A stretch of 64,000 nt of DNA. Origin: Bradyrhizobium sp. 195 (GTDB taxonomy: Bacteria > Pseudomonadota > Alphaproteobacteria > Rhizobiales > Xanthobacteraceae). The translations under genes and the position numbers were made by a program. The stretch lies in NCBI RefSeq assembly GCF_023101665.1, contig NZ_CP082161.1, positions 1,674,001 through 1,738,000 on the forward strand, in the 5' to 3' direction. Below, piece after piece: positions 48,380 to 59,091 of this stretch (position 1 is its first letter; each line of letters starts with the position of its first letter). The notes beneath the pieces were generated by a model that had not been told where the DNA came from, did no database searches, and saw only the letters and a list, made by a program, of their open reading frames with translations.

Positions 48380-49641
48380 AGCCAAACAAGAGGTGGCCAA
48401 TTTGGCATCCATTCACGCAGCATGCTCTTCACAACGAGATGACAAAGGTTGTGCGTGGCGACGGTGCTTATCTCTACACTGCGGATGATCATCGAATCAT
48501 AGATGCAATCTCATCCTGGTGGGTCGTCACTCACGGCCATTGCCATCCGCAGATCGTGAGCGCGATTCAGGAACAGGCCGGCAAGCTGAACCAAATCATT
48601 TTCGCCGGCTACACGCATGATCCGGCCGAGGAGGTCGCTCGGCTCCTTTTGAAACTCACACCCCGAGGCTTGGACCACGTGTTCTACTCGGACAGTGGCT
48701 CAGCCAGCGTGGAAGTCGCCTTGAAGATGGCGCTCGGTTATTGGCACAATATAGGCGAACAGCGAACACGCATCGTTGTCATGCAGCACTCCTATCACGG
48801 GGACACGTTCGGTGCGATGTCAGTTGGTGCCCGCGGTGTCTTCAACGTGGCGTACGGGCCTCTCCTGTTCGACGTGACCTCAATCCCGTTCCCTGCGAGC
48901 GGTCGTGAGCGGGCGACGCTTGATGCGCTTGAGTCAGCATGTCGGAACGAAAATCCCGCAGCCTTTATTGTCGAGCCTCTGGTGTTAGGGGCAGGCGGAA
49001 TGCTGATGTACCCAGCTTGGGTGCTAAGAGAGATGAAGCGGATCTGCGAGGCGTCGGACGTCCTGTTCATTGCCGATGAGGTCATGACGGGCTGGGGCCG
49101 CACCGGAACAATCTTCGCCTGTGAGCAGGCCAATGTTGTGCCAGATATAGCGTGCTATTCGAAGGGTCTCACGGGAGGGGCGCTGCCGCTCGCGGTGACA
49201 CTCTGCCGGGCGGAGATTTTCGATGCCCATTATTCAAAAGACCGTACGCGCACATTCTTTCACTCGAGTTCGTATACGGCAAATCCGGTGGCCTGTGCCG
49301 CCGCCAAGGCTAACCTGGATCTGTGGAAAGACCAGGAATGTCACCGGCGCATCGCTGCGGTCGCAACCATGCAGGAGCACGCAATTGAAGCATTCCGCGC
49401 CGATCCGCGCTTTGCAAACGTTCGCCGTAGCGGCACCATCACAGCACTCGATCTGAAGACGAGAGATACCGGCTATCTCGCAGGCGTCGGCCCGAGGCTT
49501 CACGCCTTCTTTAAAGACCGTAATCTCTTGCTGCGTCCACTCGGTAATACGATTTATGTGATGCCGCCATATTGTGTAACAGCAGGTGACCTGGACGAAA
49601 TATATGCAGGCATCTGTGACGCTGCCGATGCGCTGGCCTGA
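48376..49641 (+). CDS. bioA: BioA, adenosylmethionine-8-amino-7-oxononanoate aminotransferase
   Basis: 421 residues, class III PLP aminotransferase. WHPFTQH near the start, [51 protein letters not shown] and [15 protein letters not shown] (PLP lysine) all match BioA. ATG 48376 overlaps the bioD stop; the longer open frame runs inside bioD. The operon lacks the early pimeloyl genes (bioC/H/W), so pimeloyl-thioester must come from elsewhere. Confidence 0.95.
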   Translation: MKPNKRWPIWHPFTQHALHNEMTKVVRGDGAYLYTADDHRIIDAISSWWVVTHGHCHPQIVSAIQEQAGKLNQIIFAGYTHDPAEEVARLLLKLTPRGLDHVFYSDSGSASVEVALKMALGYWHNIGEQRTRIVVMQHSYHGDTFGAMSVGARGVFNVAYGPLLFDVTSIPFPASGRERATLDALESACRNENPAAFIVEPLVLGAGGMLMYPAWVLREMKRICEASDVLFIADEVMTGWGRTGTIFACEQANVVPDIACYSKGLTGGALPLAVTLCRAEIFDAHYSKDRTRTFFHSSSYTANPVACAAAKANLDLWKDQECHRRIAAVATMQEHAIEAFRADPRFANVRRSGTITALDLKTRDTGYLAGVGPRLHAFFKDRNLLLRPLGNTIYVMPPYCVTAGDLDEIYAGICDAADALA

Positions 49642-49866
49642 AGACGCGCGCGGCAGCGCAAGATCAAGGATCCTGAGCTGTCGTCGGCTTCCCGAACGAC
49701 TTGAGAGAGCCTTGCCATAGACCTACGAAATGGACGATTGTGACCTCGCATCTGCAATGTGGGTGCTGCCGGCCGGGCGAGATCGCGGGCTTCGCCAGGC
49801 CGGTCCACAGTGTCATCGCGCGTTCGGTTTCAGTCCGATCGCGTTATCGCGATTGGTTGCGTGTTC

Positions 49867-49874
49867 ATCTGTGT
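49867..49874. repeat. Target-site duplication of the IS66 element, left
   Basis: ATCTGTGT, repeated exactly at 52509-52516. Confidence 0.85.
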
Positions 49875-49951
49875 GTACGCATACGACGAGGACCGCCTGA
49901 TTGACGCATGCGCGCGGGCACGGCGAGCTCTATGATGGCGTTGCGTGAAGG

Positions 49952-51688
49952 TCAGGCGGCCTGCTGAGCGGCGGGCTTGTCGGCTTGGCGCAGGAGCTTC
50001 CATTCCCAGGGCAGCAGTTCGTGCAGACGCGACGCGGGAAGATCGGCGATACGGGCGAGGACGTCGGCGAGCCAGGCCTTGGGATCGACGTCGTTGAGGC
50101 GACAGGTCGTGATCATCGTCAGCATGATGGCGGCACGGTCGGCGCCACGCTGGCTGCCGGCGAAGGTCCAGTTGCGCCTTCCCAATGCGATGCCCCTCAA
50201 TGCGCGCTCAGCGCAATTGTTGGTCAAGCAGATCCTGCCATCGTCGAGGAAGCGGGCGAAGTCGTCCCAGCGCCTGAGCATGTAGTTCATAGGCTTCAGG
50301 ACCTCGGAGGAGCGCGAGAGGGTTTCGCGCTCACGCAGCAACCAGGCGTGCATGTCCTCGAGAAGCGGCTTGCTCTTTTCCTGGCGCACGGCGCGCCGCT
50401 CGTCGGCGCCGCGGCCGTTGATGGCGCGCTCGATCTCGAACAACGCATCGAGGCGTCTGACCGCCTCCAGCGCGATCGGAGAGACCGGTTTGCCCTTCTT
50501 ACCTTCCCGAGCATTTTTCTCGATGTCAGCCAGCTCGAAGAAGCCCCGCCGCGCATGGGCCAGGCAAAACGCCGGTGTGATCGGCATCGCTTTCTTTTGC
50601 GGGTCGAACAGCGGCTCGAAGCCGTTGTAGCAATCGGCTTGCAGGATACCGGCGAAGGCGGCCAGATGCTTCTGGGGGTGCTCGCCTCGTCGGTCGCTCG
50701 AGGCGTAATAGACCGCCGCCGGCGGCGCAGGCCCGGCAAAGGGCCGGTCATCCCGCACATAAGTCCAGATCCGCCCGGTCGTGCACTTGCCCTTCGCCAG
50801 GATACGGATGGTGGTGTCGTCGCCATGCAGGCGCTCGGCAGCGAGTACATGGCGTTCGATCAAGTGGAAGAGCGGCATGACGGCAAAGGTCCCGTGGCCG
50901 ACCTGGTGGGCCAGTGTCGACAACGGCAGGTCGATCCCCTCGGCCTTCAAGCGCGCGCTCTGGCGGTTGAGCGGGATATGCATGCCGAACTTGTCGAACA
51001 GGATCGTCGCCAGCAATTGTGGGCCGATGAAGCCGCGCGGCGTGGCATGGAACGGCGCGGGCGGCTGGCTGATCTTCTCGCAATCGCGGCAGGTGAACTT
51101 CTCGCGTACCGTCTCGATCAGCTTGAAGCGGCGCGGGATCTCCTCCAGCGTCTTGGTCACATCCTCACCGATCTTCGCCAGCCGCGATCCACCGCAGCAG
51201 GCGCAGGTCGTTGGAGCCTCAATGACGACGCGCTCGCGTTCGATGTCGTCCGGCCATGGCTTGCGCACCGGCCGCTTGCGCGTGAAGGCGCGTACGCTCT
51301 GCGCCTTTGCCGCCGCGGCCTGCGCGGCGAGCTCATCCTCGCTCGCCGTGGTGACGAGTTCTTCAAGTTCCAATTCCAACTGCTGGATCAGCCGCGCCGT
51401 GCGCTCGGAACGCGGCCCGTACAGTTCGCGTTTGAGCTTCTCGATCCGCAGCTCGAGATGCGCGATCAGCGCCTCATTGTCCGACAGCTTCGCCCGCGCG
51501 TTCGCCGCTTCGGCTTGCCAATTGATGGCTTCGGCCTGTATCCGGCTGACCTTCGCCGCGGCCGCATCGCGTTCGACCTCGACCCTCAGCCGCGCGTCGC
51601 GTTCAGCCCGCAGCGCCTCACGTTCGATCAACAGCGCCGCCTGGGCGCTGGCGAGATCCGAAGGAAGGTCATCCGGCTTCAAACTCAT
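49952..51688 (-). CDS. tnpC: IS66 TnpC transposase
   Basis: 578 residues, DDE transposase. N-terminal coiled coil (LERELEA-like helices with LELRIEKLKRELYGPRSER), a zinc-finger CACCGG, the core with HGDDTTIRIL and ADCYNGFEP, and the C-terminal TNNCAERALRGIALGRRNW and DRAAIMLTMI. Uninterrupted. 44 bases after tnpB. Confidence 0.95.
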   Translation of the reverse strand: MSLKPDDLPSDLASAQAALLIEREALRAERDARLRVEVERDAAAAKVSRIQAEAINWQAEAANARAKLSDNEALIAHLELRIEKLKRELYGPRSERTARLIQQLELELEELVTTASEDELAAQAAAAKAQSVRAFTRKRPVRKPWPDDIERERVVIEAPTTCACCGGSRLAKIGEDVTKTLEEIPRRFKLIETVREKFTCRDCEKISQPPAPFHATPRGFIGPQLLATILFDKFGMHIPLNRQSARLKAEGIDLPLSTLAHQVGHGTFAVMPLFHLIERHVLAAERLHGDDTTIRILAKGKCTTGRIWTYVRDDRPFAGPAPPAAVYYASSDRRGEHPQKHLAAFAGILQADCYNGFEPLFDPQKKAMPITPAFCLAHARRGFFELADIEKNAREGKKGKPVSPIALEAVRRLDALFEIERAINGRGADERRAVRQEKSKPLLEDMHAWLLRERETLSRSSEVLKPMNYMLRRWDDFARFLDDGRICLTNNCAERALRGIALGRRNWTFAGSQRGADRAAIMLTMITTCRLNDVDPKAWLADVLARIADLPASRLHELLPWEWKLLRQADKPAAQQAA

Positions 51689-51732
51689 GAAGCCAGTGAA
51701 TCAGATTTCCCGGTAGGTTCAATCGCAGAATG

Positions 51733-52080
51733 CTATCCAACTCGCGTTGGACGCACAGTTTCTTGAGGATTCCGCCAGTCGATCCCAGATAGCAGGTAAG
51801 AAAGCTGCGCCGGAGAGATCGTCACGGCTTCACCGGCAGCCGAAGGCCAGATGAATCTTCCTCTTTCGAGTCTTTTTGTAAACAGGCACGCTCCCTGAGA
51901 ATCGTGCCAGATGATTTTTATCAGATCTGAACGGCGCCCCCTGAAGCAAAACAAATGACCCCCCAGTGGGTCATGCTTCAAGACCTCCTGCACCTGCAAA
52001 GCCAGGCTCGGAAAGCCGCGCCGCATATCGGTATGGCCCGTCGCCAGCCATACCCGCACGCCAGAGGGGATCGGAATCAT
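51733..52080 (-). CDS. tnpB: IS66 TnpB accessory protein
   Basis: 115 residues from ATG 52080, matching IS66 Orf2: VRVWLATGHTDMRRGFPSLALQVQ, GHLFCFRGRRSDLIKIIWHD and RGRFIWP. Needed with TnpA and TnpC for transposition. Its start overlaps the tnpA stop. Confidence 0.95.
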   Translation of the reverse strand: MIPIPSGVRVWLATGHTDMRRGFPSLALQVQEVLKHDPLGGHLFCFRGRRSDLIKIIWHDSQGACLFTKRLERGRFIWPSAAGEAVTISPAQLSYLLSGIDWRNPQETVRPTRVG

Positions 52081-52424
52081 CGCAGCGCCTTCAACACCGC
52101 CGACACCAGCAAGGGCGGCGCCGACCCGCAAATCCTGATCCGTCCGCTCCCCGTCAATTCCACCACGATCACTTCACCGGACGGTGCCGCTTCCTTGATC
52201 GGCTCCGCTTCCATCGCCGCTTCCACAAAGCCCTGGTCAGCAAGGTCCTGGCGAAGCCGACGCCGCCAGGTGTAAATCAGCCCCGTTGAAATATCGTGAT
52301 CCCGCGCAACCTGCGCCACACACGATCCCGGCGCAAAGGCCTCCGCAACGATCCGGCACCGCTCATCCTCGCTCCAACGCCGCCGGCGTTCCGGACCCGT
52401 CAGCACCGAAATCTGACCCATCAA
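52077..52424 (-). CDS. tnpA: IS66 TnpA, HTH protein
   Basis: 115 residues. The HTH_8-type motif RRRWSEDERCRIVAEAF, then VAQVARDHDISTGLIYTWRRRL, binds the element ends. Intact. Confidence 0.92.
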   Translation of the reverse strand: MMGQISVLTGPERRRRWSEDERCRIVAEAFAPGSCVAQVARDHDISTGLIYTWRRRLRQDLADQGFVEAAMEAEPIKEAAPSGEVIVVELTGSGRIRICGSAPPLLVSAVLKALR

Positions 52425-52508
52425 TCGCTCTTAAGCTCGCTCTTAAACACGTGCTTATGAGTGCTCAATCCGCCTCTCAGAACAAGGCGGCCTTCATCGT
52501 GGGCGTAC

Positions 52509-52516
52509 ATCTGTGT
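52509..52516. repeat. Target-site duplication of the IS66 element, right
   Basis: ATCTGTGT, exact partner of 49867-49874. Confidence 0.85.
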
Positions 52517-52833
52517 GGATGCCTGCGCGAAGTTGTTACAAAATCATGAAGTTATGCGTCCATTGGTGACGGCCTGTTGCGGAAGTTCCGCCGTTATTTC
52601 GATTAGATGAGATTGCCTGGACGGCAGGTCTTATCAAGCCTCTACGGACGCGGAGATGCTGGACACGTCATCCGCATTCCGGAGTTTGCGGCAGCCGTGC
52701 GAGCGCTGGTGCATCTTTCCTATTTCCCTCGCCTGGGTCGCGGTCGTTTGCGGAGCCTGCAGTCCGCAGAAGCCGCGGCTTTAAGCGCCATAAGCCCATC
52801 CTTGTCAGCAGCGAGAGGTAATGGACAGACATG

Positions 52834-54254
52834 GGTCGTGTCCCCGGTGGTGGTGTAGCTCGGTAGAGCAAAGCCGCCCGGACGCGCGCCCCCAATAGTG
52901 CCGTAGCGGGCGGGCGGCTTTGCGGTGGTCACCGGCGGTTCTCCGGTAGGATCGGGTTGCGACACGCCAACGCAACCGAGGAACCACCGATGACCGACGA
53001 CATGATGAACCTGCGCACGCTCGTGGAGAAGACCCCTGATGCCGATCTGTTGCGCGAGATGATCGGCTTTGCCGCCCAGCGCCTGATGGAGTTAGAAATC
53101 GAAGGCCAGACCGGGCGGCCTACGGCGAGAAGAACCCCGAGCGACTGGCCCAGCGCAACGGCTACCGGGAGCGGATCTGGGAGACCCGCGCCGGCGCGGT
53201 CGAACTGCGCATTCCCAAGCTGCGCAAAGGCTCTTATTGCCCAGGCTTCCTGGAGCCGCGCCGCATGGCCGAGAAGGCGCTCACCGCCGTGGTGCAGGAG
53301 GCCTATGTGCAAGGCGTTTCGACCCGCTCGGTGGACGATCTGGTGCAGGCGATGGGCATGACCGGCATCTCCAGGAGCCAAGTCAGCCGGCTGTGCGGCG
53401 AGATCGACGACAAGGTGAAGGCCTTCCTCGCCCGTCCGATCGAGGGCGACTGGCCATATCTGTGGATCGACGCCACCTACGTGAAGGTGCGCCAGAACGG
53501 CCGTATCATATCTGTCGCGGTGATCGTCGCGGTCGGCGTCAACAGTGACGGCCGGCGCGAAGTGCTTGGGATGGACATCGGGCCCTCCGAGGCCGAGACG
53601 TTCTGGACCGCGTTCCTGCGCAAGCTCGCCCGCCGTGGCCTGCGCGGCGTCAAGCTGGTCGTCTCCGACGTCCATGAGGGCATCAAGGCCACCGTGGCCA
53701 AGGTGCTCAACGCCAGCTGGCAGCGCTGCCGCGTCCACTTCATGCGCAACGCACGGCGCATGCCGGTAAGAGCGGACGGCGCGTCGTCTCCGCCTTCATC
53801 GCCACCGCGTTTGCCCAGGATGATGCCGAGGCCGCGCGAACGCAGTGGCGCAAGGTCTCCGATCAGCTCCGTCCCAAGCTGCCCAAGCTTGCCGGCTTCC
53901 TCGACGAGGCCGAGACCGATGTCCTCGCCTACATGACCTTCCCGCCACAGCATCGGACCAAACTGCACTCCACCAATCCGATCGAGCGCCTCAACGGCGA
54001 GATCAAGCGGCGGACCGAGGTGGTCGGCATCTTCCCCAACGAAGATGCCATCGTCCGCCTCATCGGTGCGATCCTGCTCGAGCAAAACGATGAGTGGGCC
54101 GTCCAGCGTGCCCGCTACATGACGCTGGAAACCATCGCACCATTGAGCGATGATCCCACCGTCAGCCTTCCGGCAATCGCCAGCTGATCAACCCGGCCCC
54201 TGCCGGCGAACGCGGTGACCCGCCGCCAGCTACACCACGCCACGGGACACGATC
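52834..54254 (+). mobile_element. IS256-family insertion sequence with broken transposase
   Basis: Terminal inverted repeats of about 27 bp with two blocks in common (TCGTGTCCC and GTGGTGTAGCT) at 52834 and 54254. A GACATG repeat flanks the element (52828-52833, 54256-54261) and may be part of the target duplication. The transposase has two frameshifts. Confidence 0.75.
52990..54187 (+). pseudogene. IS256/Mutator-family transposase, frameshifted
   Basis: Pieces in order across three frames. [21 protein letters not shown]...ELEIEGQ runs until about 53110. [12 protein letters not shown]...[15 protein letters not shown]...[14 protein letters not shown] (first catalytic Asp) and [11 protein letters not shown] (second) run until about 53765. 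The rest, with [46 protein letters not shown] and the end at 54187, is in the last frames. Two frameshifts make it inactive unless they are sequencing errors. Confidence 0.9.
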
Positions 54255-54261
54255 GGACATG

Positions 54262-54668
54262 CCGCCTTAAGGGGCCGACAGCGGCTTTGACACGTAGATC
54301 GCAGCCTCATAAGCACATCCACTATCGCCGCTCGCGTGCCTCGTCTCCAGGCCGCCGTTTTTGACGCTCAGAATGTTCGGATGGTCAGTCCCTGGAACAC
54401 CGCGCAGAGGACATCTTGAAAGATCTTATTTGCTGACCGCCCAATCATTGGCGTGCTTCCGACTTCTCAGTGACGCGCCTTTTCGGCCTCCCCATTGACA
54501 GATACCTTTCGCTCTTCAAGGGGAAGGCCATTTCCAGAGACATGCGGGGCCGGATCAGATCGACATGAGCCACATTTCGCAGCTGTTGGTTGAACGCGTC
54601 AACGAGTCCAGTTCTGCAACGATGCAAGGAGGAAAGGCGCGCCATCGTGATGACCAGGCTATGATGCG
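54262..54668. other. No gene seen
   Basis: Short gap between the IS256 relic and panB without recognisable features. Confidence 0.35.
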
Positions 54669-54679
54669 GTGACGCACGT

Positions 54680-55193
54680 ATCGCCGATCCTGTCGTCGAC
54701 GTCATTCTTGTCGGCGATAGCGTCGGCAACGTATGCCGTGGGTTTCATGACCACTTTACCGGTCAGCATGGCGATGATGAATCACCACCTGGAGGTGGTC
54801 GCGCGAACAAGGCCTCGTGCCCTGCTTGTAGCTGACATGCCGTTTCTCAGCTTTCATCTCAGTCCCCACGACACGATACCCAACGCTGGAGGCGTCCTGC
54901 AGCGTGGCGCAGACGCCGTCAAGCTTGAGCGAGGGGGTAAGCGTGTCGAGATGATCCGAGCCTTGGTGAATTGCGAAATTCCCGTGATGGGTCATCTTTG
55001 TCTCACGCCACAAAGAGTCAACGCGATGGGTGGCTTCAAGGTACAAGGTCGGAACGCGGACGATGCCCTACGTCTGCTTGACGATGCGCACCAGCTACAG
55101 CAGGCCGGATGCTTTGCTCTTGTCCTCGAAGGCATCCCGGCCGAGCTCGCTGCGCGAGCGACTGAATCTCTGAGCACAACAGGCTCGCGATGA
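54680..55193 (+). pseudogene. panB: panB relic (ketopantoate hydroxymethyltransferase)
   Basis: A first frame gives RIADPVVDVILVGDSVGNV from about 54680, then a shift near 54750 leads to TLPVSMAMMNHHLEVVARTRPR and RALLVADMPFLSFHLS. GADAVKLERGGKRVEMIRALV, PVMGHLCLTPQRVNAMGGFKVQG and CFALVLEGIPAELAARATE follow, then a premature stop at 55193. The N-terminus and the C-terminal third are missing. The enzyme would make ketopantoate for pantothenate. Decay fits dispensability beside a chromosomal copy. Confidence 0.85.
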
Positions 55194-55639
55194 GCAATCG
55201 CCTCGCCACTTCATCGAACAAGAACCGCTTGTTCGTTGCCGAGGGCCTTTTACTTCGGGCAGCTGCGGGCCGAGACGGAGTGTCGAACGACTGAGCCGTC
55301 TCGGGTTCAGTACGGCACGCGAAGAAACATCTCGCCGAGTGTGATTGGATTAGGTTCGATCGCCAGATCCGGGTCGAAACCCGGCGGCTAGACGACTGGT
55401 GCAGCGAAGCTAATCTCACGACAGTCGATCTTATTTGGACGGACGCAATGGGCTGAGTTCGCCGGTGGCATACAAACCCTGAGCAATACACGCTTCGATG
55501 GGGTTGCTCTTATGCCGATCACCGGCTCGACCGGCGGACGCCGTCGCCGCCGGATCTGGGTTCGAACGCTATTCCCGCGGCGTCACAAGTCGATGCTATC
55601 GCCATACCCTGCCGTACTCAAACAATCAAATGCATACAG
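55194..55639. other. No gene seen
   Basis: May contain the eroded 3' part of panB; no clear motif. Confidence 0.35.
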
Positions 55640-56761
55640 CTAGTTCATTGCAGGTTTGGCTTGCGGAAGACCTGGGCGTGGCGGCATTCCAAGGACGAGC
55701 TGCGACAGATATGGAACGCCGCGGACAATCGAGCGCACCGTTAGCGCGATCGCAATAATCGCGGCCCCGAGCATACCCGCGATGATCAACCGGGTCGTGA
55801 GATCCCAAAGTTCTCCGAACTGTACGAAATCCATGAGACGGAACACGGTACCCTGGACCAGGTAGAGCAGCAGCGTGGTCTGGCCCAACTCCACAGCGAT
55901 AAAGCGGGCCATTCGATTTGAATGGCCAACGCTCCAGCATTGCAGCAGGAGTTCGATAGCGATTGCTGAGGCAGCTGCAGAGCCAACAAACATCAGAAGC
56001 ACGTTTTTAGCCGACCCAAAATCGTGAATTACCCCAAGATTATTGTAGACATAGGTATCCTTGCCCCAAGCTAGAAAGCATACGCAAGTCACTATCGAGA
56101 GAAATAAAATCAGGAGCGGCTTGTGATGTCGCGATGTGCGCGTCCATCGTTCTCCCGATTGAGCAAGCAAGAAGCCGAAGCAGAAGAACGGGTAAGTGAA
56201 TCGGATCAGGGGTGATATGGAGAATGTCAGAGGCGCGAGTGCGACCATTATGGCTAAGCCAGATATGACCCACGATTGGTGGTTTAGCCTGGTAGAAATC
56301 TTGAGGAGAAGGTAGGAAACAAACGTGGCCCAGATGAACCAGTATGTGCCAGCGAAATCGTCTACAAATTCCAAAAGTCCGCTCGTTAGGCTGGGCGCGC
56401 GCCACAATGCCGCCAGCTTAGCTGTCTCCATGAACGTCCACCAAAACAGCATCGGCAGCAAGAGCTGCTTCGCACGGTCGCTGGCGGCTCGAGTGAACGA
56501 CTTTTGCAGCAGCGATCGAGAAGAAAGATATCCGCTTATCGCCATAAAGAGTGGCATGTGAAACATATAGATCGATTTGTAGTACGGCGAATACCAAAAC
56601 CCGTCGTCTCGGTAGACGACATACTGAATCAGGTGCCCAACGATCACCAAAACAATGAGCGCACCTTTCGCGAAATCTAAGCTTAGATCTCGATCGTTTG
56701 TCTCTGTCGTGCGCGAGCTCGGGGCGATCGTTCCAGTCACGCGTAGCAATATATCAAACAT
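55640..56761 (-). CDS. nolL: Acyltransferase family 3 membrane protein, NolL/NodX type
   Basis: 373 residues with about ten membrane helices. The N-terminal block LSLDFAKGALIVLVIVGHLIQ (the conserved His), YKSIYMFHMPLFMAISGYL and WFIWATFVSYLLL are the hallmarks of O-acetyltransferases such as NodX, NolL and OafA. In bradyrhizobia the likely role is O-acetylation of the fucose that NodZ adds. The gene is provisional nolL: family is firm, acceptor inferred from context. No nod box is visible upstream. Confidence 0.75.
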   Translation of the reverse strand: MFDILLRVTGTIAPSSRTTETNDRDLSLDFAKGALIVLVIVGHLIQYVVYRDDGFWYSPYYKSIYMFHMPLFMAISGYLSSRSLLQKSFTRAASDRAKQLLLPMLFWWTFMETAKLAALWRAPSLTSGLLEFVDDFAGTYWFIWATFVSYLLLKISTRLNHQSWVISGLAIMVALAPLTFSISPLIRFTYPFFCFGFLLAQSGERWTRTSRHHKPLLILFLSIVTCVCFLAWGKDTYVYNNLGVIHDFGSAKNVLLMFVGSAAASAIAIELLLQCWSVGHSNRMARFIAVELGQTTLLLYLVQGTVFRLMDFVQFGELWDLTTRLIIAGMLGAAIIAIALTVRSIVRGVPYLSQLVLGMPPRPGLPQAKPAMN

Positions 56762-57828
56762 CTAGATATCTGTTGTTGATGAGCCGATGGCCGTTGTCCG
56801 CTTCTTCTGCCTCATTTTTGATCCAAACGAAAGGTGATGGCGGAAGTTTTTGGAAGGGGAATAAGTTCAGCTTGTTAGGCCTTGAAGATGGAGCTGGCCG
56901 AGCGTCTCTGAATGCCTCGCGGAACTTTGCGGCAGAGCAGATATCCAATTTGAGATATTGGTGTAGCAGTACGGGGCACGGCATACTACTTGCAGACGCG
57001 GTTCTAGGTGGAAGACTGTCGCGCTCAGTCTCCCACTCAGCCCGACGCATCTCAGACCCGGCAGATGCGTCGGGCTTCTTCGGTTGGCCCAGCATAGTTG
57101 ACATTTGGTCCGTCACCTTCGCTTGCCGTCGAGGCGCTCACGCCAAATAGGGGCCTCTGATAGCTGAACTCGGGCACTCGCCCGCACTTCCGCAAATGCT
57201 TCGTCCACAGCGCCGGTCGCCGGCCAACCAGCCGGTGTGATATCTCTCGTCATGGCATTTCTCCTTTGGAATCAGCACCCCGAGCCTACGGGCTCAAAAT
57301 GGCAACGCCGACCTCTTCAGAAATTCAACAGAACCCGGGACATCCCCACCGCTCGTTCCTTGACGGCTTTCGTCGCAAAGCCGGCCGCCGGAGTGATTGT
57401 TGCTGCACCTATGCTGTAAACGGCGCAGGCTGGATCGCTGCTGCACAATCTACGGTCCTAACAAAGTCCGCACCCGTGCGGCTGGGCACGTGGCGACCAA
57501 GAAGCCATACCACACCATTTGACTCCATTCCGCTGCGAGCTCACCTTCGGCAGACCTCAGACTGAAGGCTTAGATAAGCAAGCTCGACCAGAGTCGCTTG
57601 CGAATGCGAGGTTCTATGGTCAAAGGTGCTGCTCGCAATCACGTGCTGTGGACGAGGAGGGCAGCAGGCGTTCTCCGCGCATCAGCCGACTCGGCGGATC
57701 ACAGATAGCCTTGGCCTTCAGGCGTCACCTTCATGATCATGGCCTCAAAACGGCAAGCGAGGACTCACGCTAGTGACTTGTGCGGCGATGCGGTGGCTAG
57801 CAACAGTTTCTCTTGTGTGCCTACAAGT
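56762..57828. other. No gene seen, contains a hairpin
   Basis: Upstream of the acyltransferase; only the hairpin at 57039-57076 stands out. Confidence 0.35.
57039..57076 (+). terminator. 14-bp stem-loop (AGCCCGACGCATCT)
   Basis: Perfect arms 57039-57052 and 57063-57076 with a 10-base loop, followed by TCTTCGG on the plus strand. A related hairpin (CCCGACGCA...TGCGTCGGG) occurs near 62518-62552. It may be the terminator left from a lost gene. Confidence 0.55.
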
Positions 57829-59091
57829 TTAGCTTGCTCGGGCTGAATTCAACGTTTCGGTCAATGACCCCTCGAATATGTCTAGGCCTTGTCCCAACGT
57901 TTCTTGGTCGATCGTAAGTGCAGGCAAGAATTTTACAACCTGATCGGTCGGTCCGCATCGCTCGATAATCAATCCCTTTTCAAACGCTCTATGTGACGTC
58001 GCCTGTGCGATTTCGGTCGTTTTGCAATCGAATCCGCATACCATGCCCCGTCCACGAACAGCAAACTTGTTTCCGTGCTGGTGCGCGATAGCATCGAGTC
58101 GACGCCGCATAAATGCGCCCAAGCGTCGGACCTGTTGCGAGAACGTCTGGTTGCGCCAATACAGATTCAAAGCCGCTTTGCCAGCAACGAGTGCAAGGTT
58201 GTTTCCTCGAAACGTCCCCGTGTGCTCGCCTGGTTCCCATGCGTCAATCGCTTCTTTGATCAGGAGCATCGATAGTGGCAAACCGTACCCACTCAGCGAT
58301 TTCGACATTACAACAATGTCTGGCGACAACGCGGCGAACTCGAAACTGAAGAACTCGCCTGTACGGCCACAGCCCATTTGGATATCGTCAACTATGAAAA
58401 TAGCTCCGACCTCTTTTGCCAAAGCCTGAATTGACTGCAACCATTCCTCACCGGCGACGTTAATGCCTCCCTCTCCTTGCACGGTTTCGACGAGAATGGC
58501 GGCTGGAAGATCAGTGCCACTGCTCTCGTCCATTAATACCTTTCGCACGTAATCCGCCGCACTGTGAGCGGAGCCAAGATACCCATCATAGGGCATGAAC
58601 GTTGTGCCGGATAAGGGAATGCTGCTGCCTTAGCGGTAAAAGCGGTTACCGCTCGCGGCTATGGCTCCCAAGCTTTGGCCGTGATATCCATTCGTGAAAG
58701 AAATGACGTTGTGACGTCCTGTGATCTTACGCGAGAGCTTTAGAGCTGCTTCAATAGCGTTAGCTCCCGTAGGCCCCGTAAATTGAAAGCGGTAGGAAAG
58801 ATTCCGTTCACGAAGGATGACAGAGCTAAAGGTCTCCATGAATTCGACCTTTGCTGGAGTGGCCATGTCCAAGCCGTGAACGACCCCATCCGACTCCAGA
58901 TACTCGCTGATTGCCGCTTTGATCTCCTGATTGTTGTGGCCATAGTTTAGCGCTCCAGCGCCGGACAGAAAGTCAATGACCTTTCGGCCACCCTCTGCGA
59001 ACATAATCGAGCCGCGCGCCCTGCTGAACACAGCAGGAAAGGAACGTGAGTACGAGCGCACGTTGGACTCTAGCATTTCGACTGTCTTCAT
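57829..59091 (-). pseudogene. EctB-like diaminobutyrate aminotransferase with one in-frame stop
   Basis: Class III PLP aminotransferase close to diaminobutyrate-2-oxoglutarate transaminase (EctB). MKTVEMLESNVRSYSRSFPAVF, GAGALNYGHNN, FTGPTGANAIEAALKLSRK, FTNGYHGQSLGA, DDIQMGCGRTGEFF and MSKSLSGYGLPL (PLP lysine) are present, giving about 420 residues, the family length. A single TAA at 58630-58632 interrupts the frame after GNRFYR; the same frame continues directly with GSSIPLSGTTFMPYDGYLG. No ectA or ectC lies nearby. A restart at ATG 58596 would give only the C-terminal 255 residues. Confidence 0.85.

Larger units (their letters stand above)
49875..52508 (-). mobile_element. Complete IS66-family insertion sequence
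   Basis: 2,634 bp with imperfect terminal inverted repeats (left GTACGCATACGACGAGG, right end in complement GTACGCCCACGATGAAGG) and an 8-bp target duplication ATCTGTGT, the size usual for IS66. It carries tnpA, tnpB and tnpC intact on the minus strand. It inserted downstream of bioA into DNA without a recognisable gene. Confidence 0.9.

Noticed and set aside
49985-51766. 593-codon plus-strand frame opposite TnpC
   Set aside because: It is antisense to the IS66 transposase, has no family resemblance and is explained by GC-rich codon bias.
52850-52880. tRNA-like GTAGCTCGGTAGAGC
   Set aside because: It resembles a D-arm, but it is part of the terminal inverted repeat of the IS256-family element and no acceptor, anticodon or T-arm follows.
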